Assembly (NCBI GenBank): GCA_026391215.1
Contig: JAPLDX010000060.1
Coordinates: 1 to 64,000 of the forward strand
From: Bacteroidia bacterium
Lineage (GTDB): Bacteria; Bacteroidota; Bacteroidia; Bacteroidales; VadinHA17
Direction of reading: 5' to 3'
Length of the DNA: 64,000 nt
A model generated the notes under the pieces. It had not been told where the DNA came from and searched no databases. It saw only the letters and a list, made by a program, of their open reading frames with translations. Positions within the stretch are counted from its first letter, which is position 1; every line of letters starts with the position of its first letter. Shown here one piece after another: positions 39,856 to 49,237 of this stretch. The translations under genes were made by a program, and so were the position numbers.

Positions 39856-40374
39856 ATGGCCAAAACAAGAATGACATTTCTGATCTGTTATGATGATCAC
39901 CGCAGCTTCACGGAGGATGTAAAAAAAAGATTTACAGATGCTTCCAGATACCAGGTGATCTCATTCCATGCGAAGCAGGATTTCCTGTCATATTTCATGA
40001 AAGAGGCAGAGAACAGTTCATGCAAAGTGGCTATTATCGGGGTCCCGGATGCCAGGGAACAGTTTGAATCAATAGAAGAACTGACACTCGAGATAAAAAA
40101 GGTGGATCAGAAAACAGGCCTTATTCTTCTTGTGGCCCCGGATAAAATTGATGATCTGAAAAAGACGGTCAGGTTCAATATAGATGCATATATTCCCAGA
40201 AATGCAAATTCCATCCTCCGTATTCATAATACGGTGAAGAAGCTTTTCAGTGAGCACAATATCGCCATCTACAGGAATAAAAGAAATTTCTCGCTGTATG
40301 TTGTGCTGGCATTTCTGGTGCTGGCAGTAGTACTGATCATCGTGGCATTTTTCCGGTTTCCGGAGTATTTTTAA
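39856..40374 (+). CDS. Tail-anchored receiver-like protein (degenerate REC)
   Basis: A 172-residue protein. Residues about 1-125 have the alternating beta/alpha pattern of a response-regulator receiver and keep an acidic pair (CYDDHR). The phospho-acceptor position after strand 3 reads VAIIGVPD (Gly instead of Asp) and the usual Lys is Arg (YIPRNA), so it is unlikely to be phosphorylated normally. A single C-terminal transmembrane helix (VVLAFLVLAVVLIIVAFF) anchors it. ATG 39856 is preferred over the in-frame TTG at 39847. It probably belongs with the three genes upstream. Confidence 0.65.
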   Translation: MAKTRMTFLICYDDHRSFTEDVKKRFTDASRYQVISFHAKQDFLSYFMKEAENSSCKVAIIGVPDAREQFESIEELTLEIKKVDQKTGLILLVAPDKIDDLKKTVRFNIDAYIPRNANSILRIHNTVKKLFSEHNIAIYRNKRNFSLYVVLAFLVLAVVLIIVAFFRFPEYF

Positions 40375-40470
40375 ATTCAGCCTTGTGACTATTTGTCAGT
40401 AATTTTCACTGGCACACCTTTTGCCAGTGACGGGCTGATAATTCATGTTCAATTATAAAACCAGAATAAT

Positions 40471-42516
40471 ATGCAAAGCGGAAAAATCGGGGTGACGACT
40501 GAGAACATTTTCCCCATAATCAAGAAATTTCTTTATTCCGATCATGAGATCTTCCTTCGTGAACTAATATCAAATGCGGTGGATGCAACCCAGAAGCTTA
40601 AAGCTCTGGCATCAGCGGGCGATTTCAAGGGTGAACCTGGTGACTTAACAATAAGGGTAGCAGTCGACAAAAAGAAAAAGACAATAAAGGTTACAGACAG
40701 CGGAATAGGTATGACTGAGCAGGAGCTTGACAAGTACCTGAACCAGATAGCCTTTTCAAGCGCCAATGAATTCCTTGACAAGTACAAGGAACAGGCAAAT
40801 AATATTATTGGGCATTTTGGTCTGGGCTTTTATTCTTCATTCATGGTATCTGATAAGGTTGAGGTCATTACCAGGTCATGGGAGGAGGGAGCGAAGCCGG
40901 TCAAATGGACCTGTGACGGAAGCCCTGAATATTCTATTGAAGAAGCTGAGAGAGAGTCGAGAGGTACTGACGTCATACTGCATATCGACAAGGATTCCAA
41001 GGAGTTCCTTGAGGAGAGCAGGATTGAGCAGCTTCTTAAGAAATACTGCAAGTTCCTGCCGGTGGAAATTGCATTCGGAAAAGAAAAAGAATGGAAAGAT
41101 GGAAAATATATCGACATAGGGAAAGACAAAATAATAAATAATACCAAACCTGCATGGACGCTTAAGCCGGCTGATCTTAAGGAAGAAGATTACCAGAAGT
41201 TTTACAGGGAGCTTTATCCGGCAGGTGAAGAGCCTCTGTTTAATATCCATCTGAATGTGGATTATCCGTTCAAGCTGACAGGTATCCTTTATTTTCCAAA
41301 GATCAAAAGCAATATTGAGATCCAGAAGAACAAGATCCAGCTGTACAGCAACCAGGTCTTTGTGACCGATTCGGTTGAAGGCATTGTACCGGAGTTTCTT
41401 ACTCTTCTTCATGGCGTTCTCGATTCTCCAGATATACCTCTTAATGTATCCAGAAGTTATCTGCAGAGTGATTCAAACGTAAAGAAGATATCAGCTCACA
41501 TTACAAAAAAGGTAGCCGACAGGCTTAATGAGATCTTTAAGAAGAACAGGGAAGAGTTCGAGAAGAAATGGGATAGTCTGAAGCTTTTCATCGATTACGG
41601 AATGATAACAGAGGAGAAATTCTATGAGAAAGCATCAAAATTTGCACTTTTGAAAAATACTGATGATAAATTCTTTACATACGAGGAATACGAAAATCTG
41701 ATCAAGGAGAAGCAGACAGACAAAAACAAGATAATTGTCTATTTATACTCTACAAACAAGACGGATCAGTACGCCTATATTGATAAGGCTAAGAATAAAG
41801 GGTATAATGTTCTCAATCTTGACGGACAGCTTGATGTACATCTGATAAATCATCTTGAGACCAAGTTCAAAGAATCAAGGTTTGTAAGAGTCGATTCGGA
41901 CGTTATCGACAAGCTGATCCAGAAGGAGGAAGTGAAAGAATCTAAACTATCAGATGAGCAGAAGGAAGACCTGAAAAGTGTTTTCAACGTGAAAGTAAAA
42001 GCTAAGGAGATCTATAATGTTGTATTTGAGACACTTGACGAAAACGATGCACCTGTGCTTATTACCCAGTCTGAGTTTATGAGGAGGATGAAGGATATGT
42101 CGCAGATTGGCGGCGGAATGAACTTTTATGGTGAGCTGCCAGACAGTTACAACCTCGTTGTCAATCCGAATCATAAGCTGATCCTGGAGATCTATGATGA
42201 CCTTAAAGCCGGAAAAGGAGAAAAGCTGAATGAGAACGGTACAGAAAGGAAGAGGGTGAAGGAAGAGATTGACTTTATGGAGAAGGAGCATAAGAAAAAG
42301 AAAGAAGAGGAGATAAGTCAGCTCGAAAAGGATGATCTTGAAAAACTGAGGAAAGAACTGTCTGATATCGAAAATGTAAGGAGAGAGATACTGGAATCCT
42401 ATGGTTCAGGGAATAAGGTGGTCAAACAGATTATTGATCTGGCATTGCTGGCAAATAACATGCTGAAAGGAGAGGAGCTGAGCACGTTCGTCAAACGAAG
42501 CGTGGACCTGCTCTAA
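40471..42516 (+). CDS. htpG: HtpG (Hsp90) molecular chaperone
   Basis: A 681-residue cytoplasmic ATP-dependent chaperone. The N-terminal GHKL ATPase domain has ELISNAVDA, VTDSGIGMT and IIGHFGLGFYSSFMV motifs; the middle domain contains LNVSRSYLQSD; the C-terminal dimerisation domain begins about residue 520. Relative to E. coli (624 aa) it has a longer, very charged segment (EKEHKKKKEEEISQLEKDDLEKL) near residues 608-631, typical of Bacteroidota HtpG. It is a single gene. Confidence 0.97.
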   Translation: MQSGKIGVTTENIFPIIKKFLYSDHEIFLRELISNAVDATQKLKALASAGDFKGEPGDLTIRVAVDKKKKTIKVTDSGIGMTEQELDKYLNQIAFSSANEFLDKYKEQANNIIGHFGLGFYSSFMVSDKVEVITRSWEEGAKPVKWTCDGSPEYSIEEAERESRGTDVILHIDKDSKEFLEESRIEQLLKKYCKFLPVEIAFGKEKEWKDGKYIDIGKDKIINNTKPAWTLKPADLKEEDYQKFYRELYPAGEEPLFNIHLNVDYPFKLTGILYFPKIKSNIEIQKNKIQLYSNQVFVTDSVEGIVPEFLTLLHGVLDSPDIPLNVSRSYLQSDSNVKKISAHITKKVADRLNEIFKKNREEFEKKWDSLKLFIDYGMITEEKFYEKASKFALLKNTDDKFFTYEEYENLIKEKQTDKNKIIVYLYSTNKTDQYAYIDKAKNKGYNVLNLDGQLDVHLINHLETKFKESRFVRVDSDVIDKLIQKEEVKESKLSDEQKEDLKSVFNVKVKAKEIYNVVFETLDENDAPVLITQSEFMRRMKDMSQIGGGMNFYGELPDSYNLVVNPNHKLILEIYDDLKAGKGEKLNENGTERKRVKEEIDFMEKEHKKKKEEEISQLEKDDLEKLRKELSDIENVRREILESYGSGNKVVKQIIDLALLANNMLKGEELSTFVKRSVDLL

Positions 42517-42563
42517 TTGTCTTGCAGGTCTTGCAGGTCTTACCAGTCCTGCAGGTTTTAATA

Positions 42564-42635
42564 GACTTGCACGACTTGCACGACTTGCATGACTTGCATG
42601 ACTTGCACGACTTGCATGACTTGCACGACTTGCAA
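42564..42635. repeat. 9-bp minisatellite (8 copies)
   Basis: Eight uninterrupted units GACTTGCAC/GACTTGCAT/GACTTGCAA, with variant CTTGCAGGT units just upstream (42520-42555). It sits between the stops of htpG and the DUF7935-like gene. Confidence 0.95.
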
Positions 42636-42641
42636 GACCTT

Positions 42642-43163
42642 TTATATCATCCTCCCAACCTCGGTTTTAATATATTCTATTGCCGCCCTGGTTGGCTCCT
42701 TATCCATCCCCATAATGGTTTCGAGAAGACTTCTGCTGAAATCCATACCGGTCGCCTTTTCAGGCATCTTTCCCATTTCATTGTTAATGATCTTAATCAT
42801 GTTGGAGCGGGCATTCCTCACAACCTCCCATGCCTGAGGACTCATATATATCTGCTGCGAAAGATTATGCTCAAATTCGCTCCTGATAGTTGTGAGAAGG
42901 GCAGAATGAAGCTGTACGGCGCTCATACCTGGTGAGCTTACCCTGACAAGCATCGATTCAAGTGATATCCTTTCAAGAAAAAGAACGATCCTTTCATAAG
43001 CCTGTAGCTTAATGGGAATCACAGTACGGCTGTTCTGAAGAATAAGCTCCTGTTTCCTTTTATCCTGATCATTCTTTATCATGTTCCGCAGGAGCAGCAA
43101 TGCTGTCAGCATTACCAGCAAAGCCGGGATTGTTATTTTAAGAATATCCATCAGTAGTTCCAT
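42642..43163 (-). CDS. DUF7935-like membrane-anchored protein
   Basis: A 173-residue protein with one N-terminal transmembrane helix (ITIPALLVMLTALLLL) and a helical cytoplasmic domain (RTVIPIKLQAYERIVLFLERISLESMLVRV, then EFEHNLSQQIYMSPQAWEVV). I recognise this as a conserved but uncharacterised Bacteroidota family. Start may be this ATG or the one four codons later. A TATTTTTG element at 43188-43181 lies close upstream. Confidence 0.7.
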   Translation of the reverse strand: MELLMDILKITIPALLVMLTALLLLRNMIKNDQDKRKQELILQNSRTVIPIKLQAYERIVLFLERISLESMLVRVSSPGMSAVQLHSALLTTIRSEFEHNLSQQIYMSPQAWEVVRNARSNMIKIINNEMGKMPEKATGMDFSRSLLETIMGMDKEPTRAAIEYIKTEVGRMI

Positions 43164-43180
43164 ATTTCCTTATTTATTAA

Positions 43181-43188
43181 CAAAAATA
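43181..43188 (-). promoter_or_regulatory. -7 element of the DUF7935-like gene
   Basis: TATTTTTG on the minus strand, giving a short (~11 nt) leader to the ATG at 43163. No -33 TTTG. Confidence 0.3.
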
Positions 43189-43260
43189 CAAACTTAATTT
43201 TTTCTTTCGTACTTTTAACATTAAGCAGTGAACTCTAACCAATAAACTACTTACAATATC

Positions 43261-44454
43261 ATGGAACATTTATCTGAAAGAATCAAATCCTTATCAGTTT
43301 CGCAGACACTGGCAATGGCGCAAAAGAGCCGCGAGCTAAAGGCAGAAGGATTGGACATAATTAGTCTGAGTCTTGGCGAGCCCGACTTTAATACTCCCGA
43401 TTATATTAAGGAAGCAGCGAAGAAGGCTATTGACCAGAACTTTTCGAAATATCCTCCTGTATCCGGATATAACGACCTTCGTGAAGCCATATCAAGGAAA
43501 TTCAGAGAGGAAAATGGAATCAACTATTCCCCGGAACAGGTCATTGTATCGGCAGGCGGAAAGCATTCCATAATAAATGTCATCCTTTCGATAATTAATC
43601 CGGGTGATGAGGTCATTCTTCTTGCTCCGTACTGGGTGAGCTACCTGGATCAGGTCATCCTTGCAGGAGGGAAACCGGTTATCGTTGAAGCAACTCTTGA
43701 AAATGATTTCAAGGTTCAGCCCGAGCAGCTTGAAGTAATCATAACGAGGAAGACAAGGCTTATAATTTTCAATTCACCCTCAAATCCTACAGGAATGGTC
43801 TATACTCGGGAAGAGATGGAGGAGATAGCAAGGATCGTTCAGAAGCATGAAGGCCTGTATATTATTTCAGATGAGATATATGAGCATATCCTTTTCAGGG
43901 GAGAGCATGTCAGCATGGCCTCCTTTGATTTTATTTATGACAGGGTCATAACTGTCAATGGAGTATCAAAAAGCTATGCCATGACAGGTTGGAGGATCGG
44001 ATATATCGGTGCTCCTTTATGGATTGTTAAAGCCTGCGATAAGCTTCAGGGACAGTTTACTTCAGGGGTTTGCACAATTGCACAAAAAGCTGCCCTGGCA
44101 GCTATCAGCATTAAGGATAGCTCGCGGCAGATGATGAAGGAAGCATTCCAGAGGCGCCGGGACCTGATCTGCAAGCTCCTGAAAGATGTGAAAGGATTTA
44201 AGCTGAGAATACCTCAGGGCGCATTTTATGTCATGCCCGATATCGGCTATTACCTGGGAAAATCTGACGGGATAAAAAAGATCAAAACTTCAGATGACCT
44301 TGCTCTCTGGCTGCTTGAAAATGCTCATGTGGCCGTTGTTGGAGGGGATGCTTTCGGCGCTCCGAGTTGCATAAGGATCTCTTATGCAACTTCCGACGAA
44401 CTGCTGGTTGAGGCAGTGAAAAGGATTAAGGCTGCGCTGGAGAAACTGAAATGA
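43261..44454 (+). CDS. Class I/II PLP-dependent aminotransferase (aspartate type)
   Basis: A 397-residue transaminase of the AspC/AspB subgroup Ib. Motifs: SLGEPDFNTP near the N-terminus, SAGGKHS, NSPSNPTGMVY, ISDEIYEHI and the PLP lysine in VNGVSKSYAMTGWRIGY, with C-terminal RISYATSDE supplying the carboxylate-binding Arg. It likely interconverts aspartate/2-oxoglutarate and oxaloacetate/glutamate; aromatic or prephenate substrates cannot be excluded. It is a single gene ending in a symmetrical hairpin. Confidence 0.93.
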   Translation: MEHLSERIKSLSVSQTLAMAQKSRELKAEGLDIISLSLGEPDFNTPDYIKEAAKKAIDQNFSKYPPVSGYNDLREAISRKFREENGINYSPEQVIVSAGGKHSIINVILSIINPGDEVILLAPYWVSYLDQVILAGGKPVIVEATLENDFKVQPEQLEVIITRKTRLIIFNSPSNPTGMVYTREEMEEIARIVQKHEGLYIISDEIYEHILFRGEHVSMASFDFIYDRVITVNGVSKSYAMTGWRIGYIGAPLWIVKACDKLQGQFTSGVCTIAQKAALAAISIKDSSRQMMKEAFQRRRDLICKLLKDVKGFKLRIPQGAFYVMPDIGYYLGKSDGIKKIKTSDDLALWLLENAHVAVVGGDAFGAPSCIRISYATSDELLVEAVKRIKAALEKLK

Positions 44455-44465
44455 TCCCTCAGACC

Positions 44466-44494
44466 GCTAAGCGTAGTTTCAAACTACGCTTAGC
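44466..44494. terminator. Perfect bidirectional hairpin
   Basis: GCTAAGCGTAGTTT and its exact inverse flank a single C: 14 bp each side (in practice a ~12-bp stem with small loop). It lies between convergent genes (aminotransferase and nitroreductase). No long T-tract on either side, so terminator activity is likely but not certain. Confidence 0.6.
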
Positions 44495-44517
44495 ATAAGC
44501 TTAACCTTAAACTAATA

Positions 44518-45069
44518 TCAATACTTTTCATACGAGATCACCTCTTCAGGTGGTTTCCTGTTCTTGGTTCTGTATTTACTCAGTGAATAACCCAGCGTAA
44601 TTAAAAGTTCAACGCGTTTATCTTTGGGTATTCCAAGTATCTTCCTTACTCCATCTTCATCAAACCATCCTATCATGCACGATCCTATCCCTTCTGCCTT
44701 TGCCTGCAAACATATATTCTCTGATGCAATGCCAATATCAATCAGCGAGTAATCCTTATTCTTTATTGTTCCGCCGACCTTTGATACGACATTAGGTTTT
44801 TGCCTGACGATGACCAGGATTACCGGGGCCTGGTCAACAAATCTGTTCATATGAAGCAGCTTTGCGGAAGCAGCCTGGGCAACCTTCTTTATAAGTCCCG
44901 GATCTGTGACCACAATAAATTTCCATGGTTGTGCATTGCATGCAGAAGGAGACATCCTTCCTGCCTCGAGGATCCTGCCGAGCTTTACCTTTTTCACAGG
45001 CTTGTCGCTGTATCGACGGTCGCTCTGGCGGCTGGTTATCGTCTCAAGCATTTTATTTCCGTCAATCAT
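44518..45069 (-). CDS. Nitroreductase family protein
   Basis: A 183-residue FMN-dependent oxidoreductase. The N-terminal RQSDRRYSDKPV gives the FMN phosphate-binding Arg residues; SPSACNAQPWKFIVV is the usual second motif; GIGSCMIGWFDEDGV and the C-terminal GYSLSKYRTKNRKPPEEV complete the family pattern. It is a short member of the family, probably a homodimer, using NAD(P)H to reduce an unidentified substrate. The alternative start M7 (MLETI) is equally plausible. Confidence 0.9.
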   Translation of the reverse strand: MIDGNKMLETITSRQSDRRYSDKPVKKVKLGRILEAGRMSPSACNAQPWKFIVVTDPGLIKKVAQAASAKLLHMNRFVDQAPVILVIVRQKPNVVSKVGGTIKNKDYSLIDIGIASENICLQAKAEGIGSCMIGWFDEDGVRKILGIPKDKRVELLITLGYSLSKYRTKNRKPPEEVISYEKY

Positions 45070-45103
45070 TTCTTTAAAATTTAAATTTATTCTTCAAAGT
45101 CGC

Positions 45104-45111
45104 CAAATATA
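45104..45111 (-). promoter_or_regulatory. -7 element of the nitroreductase gene
   Basis: TATATTTG on the minus strand, about 35 bp upstream of the start at 45069. No -33 TTTG. Confidence 0.4.
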
Positions 45112-45178
45112 GCAATATTTAATATCTTTATTTTTTGAAAAATTGAAAAATTTAAATCAATAACCAAAACGCAATAAA

Positions 45179-45739
45179 ATGATTATAGCACTAGTAATTC
45201 TCGGGCTCATCGTATTGTTTGTCATGTGGGCAATATCTCTCTATAACCGGCTTGTGAAGCTGAGGAATAACAGAGAGCAGGCATTTGCTGATGTAGATGT
45301 TCAGCTGAAACAGAGACACGATCTTATTCCGCAGCTTGTTGAGTCTGTAAGAGGTTATATGCAACATGAACGCGGTGTACTGACCGAGATAACTGAAGCA
45401 CGTGCCAATGCAATGAAGGCAACGTCCATCAATGAGAAGATCCAGGCAGAAACCAGGCTTTCCAGTGCACTTGATGGCCTGAAAGTATCAGTTGAAGCTT
45501 ATCCCGATCTAAAGGCAAGTCAGAATTTCCTTGATCTGCAGAATGAGATTTCGGATATTGAAAACAAGATAGCTGCTGCACGCCGTTTCTTCAATTCGGC
45601 TACCAAAGAACTCAACGTTGCAACTGAAGTGTTCCCCTCAAACATCGTCGCCACATTGTTCAATTTCAAACGTGAACCGATGTTTGAGCTTGGCGACCAG
45701 CGCGAAGCTGTTGAACAGCCTCCACAGATCAAGTTCTAA
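45179..45739 (+). CDS. lemA: LemA family protein
   Basis: A 186-residue membrane protein. One N-terminal helix (ALVILGLIVLFVMWAISLY) is followed by the LemA signature NRLVKLRNNREQAFADVDVQLKQRHDLIPQLVESV and a long antiparallel helical bundle. LemA proteins are often encoded with M48/HtpX-like proteases, as here (8 bp gap), and are thought to work with them in envelope quality control. Confidence 0.93.
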   Translation: MIIALVILGLIVLFVMWAISLYNRLVKLRNNREQAFADVDVQLKQRHDLIPQLVESVRGYMQHERGVLTEITEARANAMKATSINEKIQAETRLSSALDGLKVSVEAYPDLKASQNFLDLQNEISDIENKIAAARRFFNSATKELNVATEVFPSNIVATLFNFKREPMFELGDQREAVEQPPQIKF

Positions 45740-45747
45740 ACAGGTTA

Positions 45748-46719
45748 ATGGAATATTTTGGTTTACAGAGCCAGATCAGGAAGAATAATACAAATTCTGT
45801 ATTGCTCTTACTGATGTTCCCTGTCGTCTTTTTCGGACTGACGTGGTTATTTTTCTTTTTTACTTCACTCAGCCAGTCGCATTATTTTTCAGCAGAGCAG
45901 GAAGCTTATAATATCTTGCCCGTGATCAATAATAAATTCGTGAGGACGATCCCATGGGTAACTATTGGAGTATTTGCGTGGTTTGCAATAGCATGGTTCT
46001 CGCATACTACGATGATCAATAAAGCTACTGACTCCAAACCTCTTGAACGCAGCGAGAATAAAAGAGTCTATAACCTTGTAGAGAACCTTTGCATCTCGGT
46101 CGGCATGGCCATGCCACAAGTGAACATTATTGAAGACGATTCACTGAATGCCTTTGCCAGCGGGATAAATCCCAAGACATATACTGTATCACTTTCACGG
46201 GGCATTATTAATAAGCTTGATGACAGGGAGCTTGAAGCGGTAATTGCACATGAGCTGACTCATATCAGGAACCGTGACGTGAAATTGCTGATAATCTCAA
46301 TAGTCTTTGTCGGGATCTTTGCATTCCTCTCGGAAATGCTGTTCAGATCATTAAGGTTTGGAGGCCTGGGACGAGGAGGTAAGAAAGGAGGGGGAGGAGC
46401 AGCAATTCTGATCGCTCTTGTTCTTGCTGCAATAGGTTATCTTGTTGCATCCCTTTTCAGGTTTGCCCTTTCACGGAAACGGGAGTACCTGGCAGATGCA
46501 GGATCAGCAGAGCTTACCAGGAATCCATTGTCCCTGGCATCAGCCCTGAGAAAAATCTCAATAGATCCTACAATTGAGGCTGTAAAGAGGAAAGACGTAG
46601 CCCAGATGTTCATTGAGAATCCACAGGCCGAGCTTAAAAATAAATCATTTTCTGTCGGTTCATTGTTTGCCACACATCCCCCGATACAGAAAAGAATAGA
46701 GATCCTGGAACAATTCTAA
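45748..46719 (+). CDS. M48 family membrane metalloprotease (HtpX-like)
   Basis: A 323-residue zinc metalloprotease with two N-terminal helices, the zinc motif HELTHIRNRD, two more helices (LIISIVFVGIFAFLSEML; ILIALVLAAIGYLVASLF) and the third ligand Glu in SRKREYLADAGSAEL. HtpX-type proteases degrade damaged membrane proteins. A Gly/Lys-rich loop (GLGRGGKKGGGGAA) lies between helices. The C-terminal FATHPPIQKRIEIL is typical. It is coupled to lemA, eight bases upstream. Confidence 0.94.
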   Translation: MEYFGLQSQIRKNNTNSVLLLLMFPVVFFGLTWLFFFFTSLSQSHYFSAEQEAYNILPVINNKFVRTIPWVTIGVFAWFAIAWFSHTTMINKATDSKPLERSENKRVYNLVENLCISVGMAMPQVNIIEDDSLNAFASGINPKTYTVSLSRGIINKLDDRELEAVIAHELTHIRNRDVKLLIISIVFVGIFAFLSEMLFRSLRFGGLGRGGKKGGGGAAILIALVLAAIGYLVASLFRFALSRKREYLADAGSAELTRNPLSLASALRKISIDPTIEAVKRKDVAQMFIENPQAELKNKSFSVGSLFATHPPIQKRIEILEQF

Positions 46720-46742
46720 AAGGTACAACGGTGCAACGGTAC

Positions 46743-47375
46743 TTATTTGTCTTTTTTCTTAAAGAGTCTTTTCTCTTCGCCAGTTAAGAGCCTTTTTATA
46801 TTCTTCCGGTGCGAAAAAAGAAGCGCAACAGCGATAAATACTGAGAAGATCTTAAATATAAGCGAAGGTGTATCGAATAATGTCAGCAGCAGAATTGGAA
46901 AAGCAATTCCAGCTGTCATTGAGGATACTGAGACAATACCGGTAATGATAAAAACGAGCGCAAAGATCCCCAGGCATACAAGTGACACTGCAGGGTGAAT
47001 TGCCAGGATGACTCCACCGGCAGTAGCTACACCTTTGCCGCCTCTGAATCCTGCAAAAACCGGGTACATGTGGCCGATAATAGCAGCTAATCCGGTCATT
47101 ATCTGAAGGTTGGTAAGAAATGCGCTTCCCTGAGGGGCAAGGTGAAAAAATACCGGCAGCAGAGCGGCGAGCGAACCTTTGACCATATCAACAAGCAGGA
47201 CAGGCACTCCGGTTTTCCATCCGAGCACCCTTATTACATTTGTTGCACCTGCGTTTCCGCTTCCATGATCTCTTACATCAATACCATGAAAGACCTTGCC
47301 GGCCCATACAGCTGTTGGAATTGATCCAAGCAGGTAAGCGCTTGTTACTGCAATGATTATGTAAATGATGTTCAT
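46743..47375 (-). CDS. plsY: Glycerol-3-phosphate acyltransferase PlsY
   Basis: A 210-residue polytopic membrane enzyme transferring acyl from acyl-phosphate to glycerol 3-phosphate, the first step of phospholipid synthesis. It has the three PlsY loops: [27 protein letters not shown] and [13 protein letters not shown] (acyl-phosphate and G3P contacts), plus [13 protein letters not shown] at the C-terminus. Its start overlaps the pckA stop by 4 bases, so it is co-translated with pckA, an unusual partner. Confidence 0.95.
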   Translation of the reverse strand: MNIIYIIIAVTSAYLLGSIPTAVWAGKVFHGIDVRDHGSGNAGATNVIRVLGWKTGVPVLLVDMVKGSLAALLPVFFHLAPQGSAFLTNLQIMTGLAAIIGHMYPVFAGFRGGKGVATAGGVILAIHPAVSLVCLGIFALVFIITGIVSVSSMTAGIAFPILLLTLFDTPSLIFKIFSVFIAVALLFSHRKNIKRLLTGEEKRLFKKKDK

Positions 47376-48994
47376 GATATCACCGGACCATGTTCCACGA
47401 GGTTTGCAGTTTCGGGATTTGTGGTAAACTTACTGAAGTTGTTTATGAATTTGAGAGCAAGATCTGTAGCAGCTATGTGCCATTTTGTCCTTGATTCCCA
47501 GCCGTTTGCGGGATCAAGAATATCGCTGGCGACTCCTTCGACACTTGCAGGGACGGCTAAATTGAAAACAGGAAGATTAATGAAATCACTATCATTGATT
47601 GAGTCATTAAGTATTGCATTAATAATCCGACGTGTGGAAGGAAGGTCGATCCTGTTGCCTGTTCCATAAGGGCCTCTTATCCATCCTGTATTTATCAGCC
47701 AGGCTTCAGCGTCATGCATTTTCATTTTCCTTGTCAGTTCGTTTGCATAAATTATCGGATCAACAAGAAGGAAGGCTGCTCCAAAACATGCTGAGAATGA
47801 AGGTACCGGCTCTACGATGCCTCTTTCTGTCCCGGCAACCTTGGCAGTATAGCCGCTGAGGAAGTAATATTTTGTCTGCTCCTCAGTAAGACGGCTTACA
47901 GGAGGAAGGACACCAAATGTATCTGCAGACAGAAAGATCACCTTGGTTGCATGTCCTGCTTTCGACACAGGTTTTACAATATTATTAATATGGTAAATAG
48001 GGTAAGATACTCTTGTGTTTTCTGTTTTTGAATCATCATTGAAATCTATTGTGCCATCAGGAAGAACTACAAGGTTTTCAAGAAGGGCGTCTCTCCTTAT
48101 GGCACTGTAAATGTCAGGTTCGTTCTTCCTGCTCAGCTTGATGCATTTTGCATAGCAGCCGCCTTCAAAATTAAATATGCCGTCATCATCCCATCCATGC
48201 TAGTCATCGCCGACAAGAGCCCTGTTAGGGTCAGTCGAAAGGGTTGTCTTGCCTGTTCCTGAGAGTCCGAAGAAGATTGCTACATCACCTTTGTTCCCTA
48301 CATTCGCAGAACAGTGCATTGATGCAATTCCCCTGAGAGGCAGGTAGTAATTCATAATCGAGAAAATACCTTTTTTCATTTCTCCTCCGTACCACGTGCC
48401 GCCTATAACAGCCATATTTTCCGAGAGATTAAAAAAGATAAAATTCTCTGAGTTGAGTCCCTGTTCCTTCCAGTCAGGATTAACTGCCTTTGAGGCCATC
48501 AGCACAACGAAATCAGGTTTGAATTTCTTCAACTCCTCAGGAGTAGGCCTGATGAACATATTCTTTACAAAATGCGACTGCCAGGCAACTTCCATAATGA
48601 ATCTGACTCTCAATCTTGTATTTTCATTTGTTCCGCTGAAGCAATCAACAGTAAAGAGTCTTTTCCTGGAAAGCTGACGGGCTGCAATATCTTTACAATG
48701 CTGCCATATCTCATGGGAGATGGGTTTATTATCAGATACTTTCGCCTTTTCCGACTTCCACCAGACTGTATCCCTGGTCTTGTCATCAAGAACTATATAT
48801 TTATCCCTGGGCGAGCGTCCTGTAAAGATCCCCGTATCGACCGATACAGCACCTGTCCTGGTAATAAAGCCTCTTTCAAGCTTATCCAGGCCTGGCTTTG
48901 TCTCTTCTGCAAAAAGAGTGTTATAATCAGGATTGTAAACTATTTCGGCAACATCGTGTATGCCGTATACGGATAAATCTTCAGGTGCCATCAT
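47372..48994 (-). pseudogene. pckA: ATP-dependent PEP carboxykinase with in-frame amber codon
   Basis: A 540-codon gene (same length as E. coli PckA) for oxaloacetate + ATP = PEP + CO2 + ADP. Family motifs: [12 protein letters not shown], kinase-1a P-loop [13 protein letters not shown], then GDD-stop-HGWDD where the family has GDDEHGWDD, then [10 protein letters not shown] and the Arg-containing [12 protein letters not shown]. The amber TAG is on the minus strand at 48202-48200, codon 265, in place of an invariant Glu next to the metal-binding Asp. All 275 codons after it are open and well conserved. GAG to TAG is one substitution. A recent nonsense mutation, a sequence error, or readthrough are all possible; I annotate it as disrupted. 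Confidence 0.85.
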
Positions 48995-49185
48995 GGTTGC
49001 TTATTGTTTGAATTGTTAAGCTTTGCAAAGTAATTAAAATATTAATGCGCATGTTTTCAAGTTAATATTTTGTAGAAAAATACTCTTTTTGATATAGGGT
49101 TAAGTTAAATGTAACGGTCTTATATATGATTCAAAAAGTAGTTTCTTACTACGAAGTCAGGTTATTTTGCAGCCATGCAAAGAAA

Positions 49186-49217
49186 AAAGGCTGTTCCCGG
49201 GACCGGGGACAGCCTTT
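49186..49217 (-). terminator. Terminator of ppdK
   Basis: A ~15-bp stem (AAAGGCTGTCCCCGG / CCGGGAACAGCCTTT, one wobble) with a short loop; on the minus strand it runs into a 6-T tract. It lies 21 bp after the ppdK stop. The rest of the 243-bp spacer up to pckA is AT-rich pckA leader. Confidence 0.9.
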
Positions 49218-49237
49218 CTGTTATTATTTACAGGAAA

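Noticed and set aside
42564..42635. DLH-repeat open frames over the 9-bp tandem
   Set aside because: Produced by translating the minisatellite; no start context, not a gene.
48200..48202. TAG as a pyrrolysine or selenocysteine codon
   Set aside because: Selenocysteine uses TGA; pyrrolysine is not known in PEPCK and no pyl genes are seen. The position is an invariant Glu.
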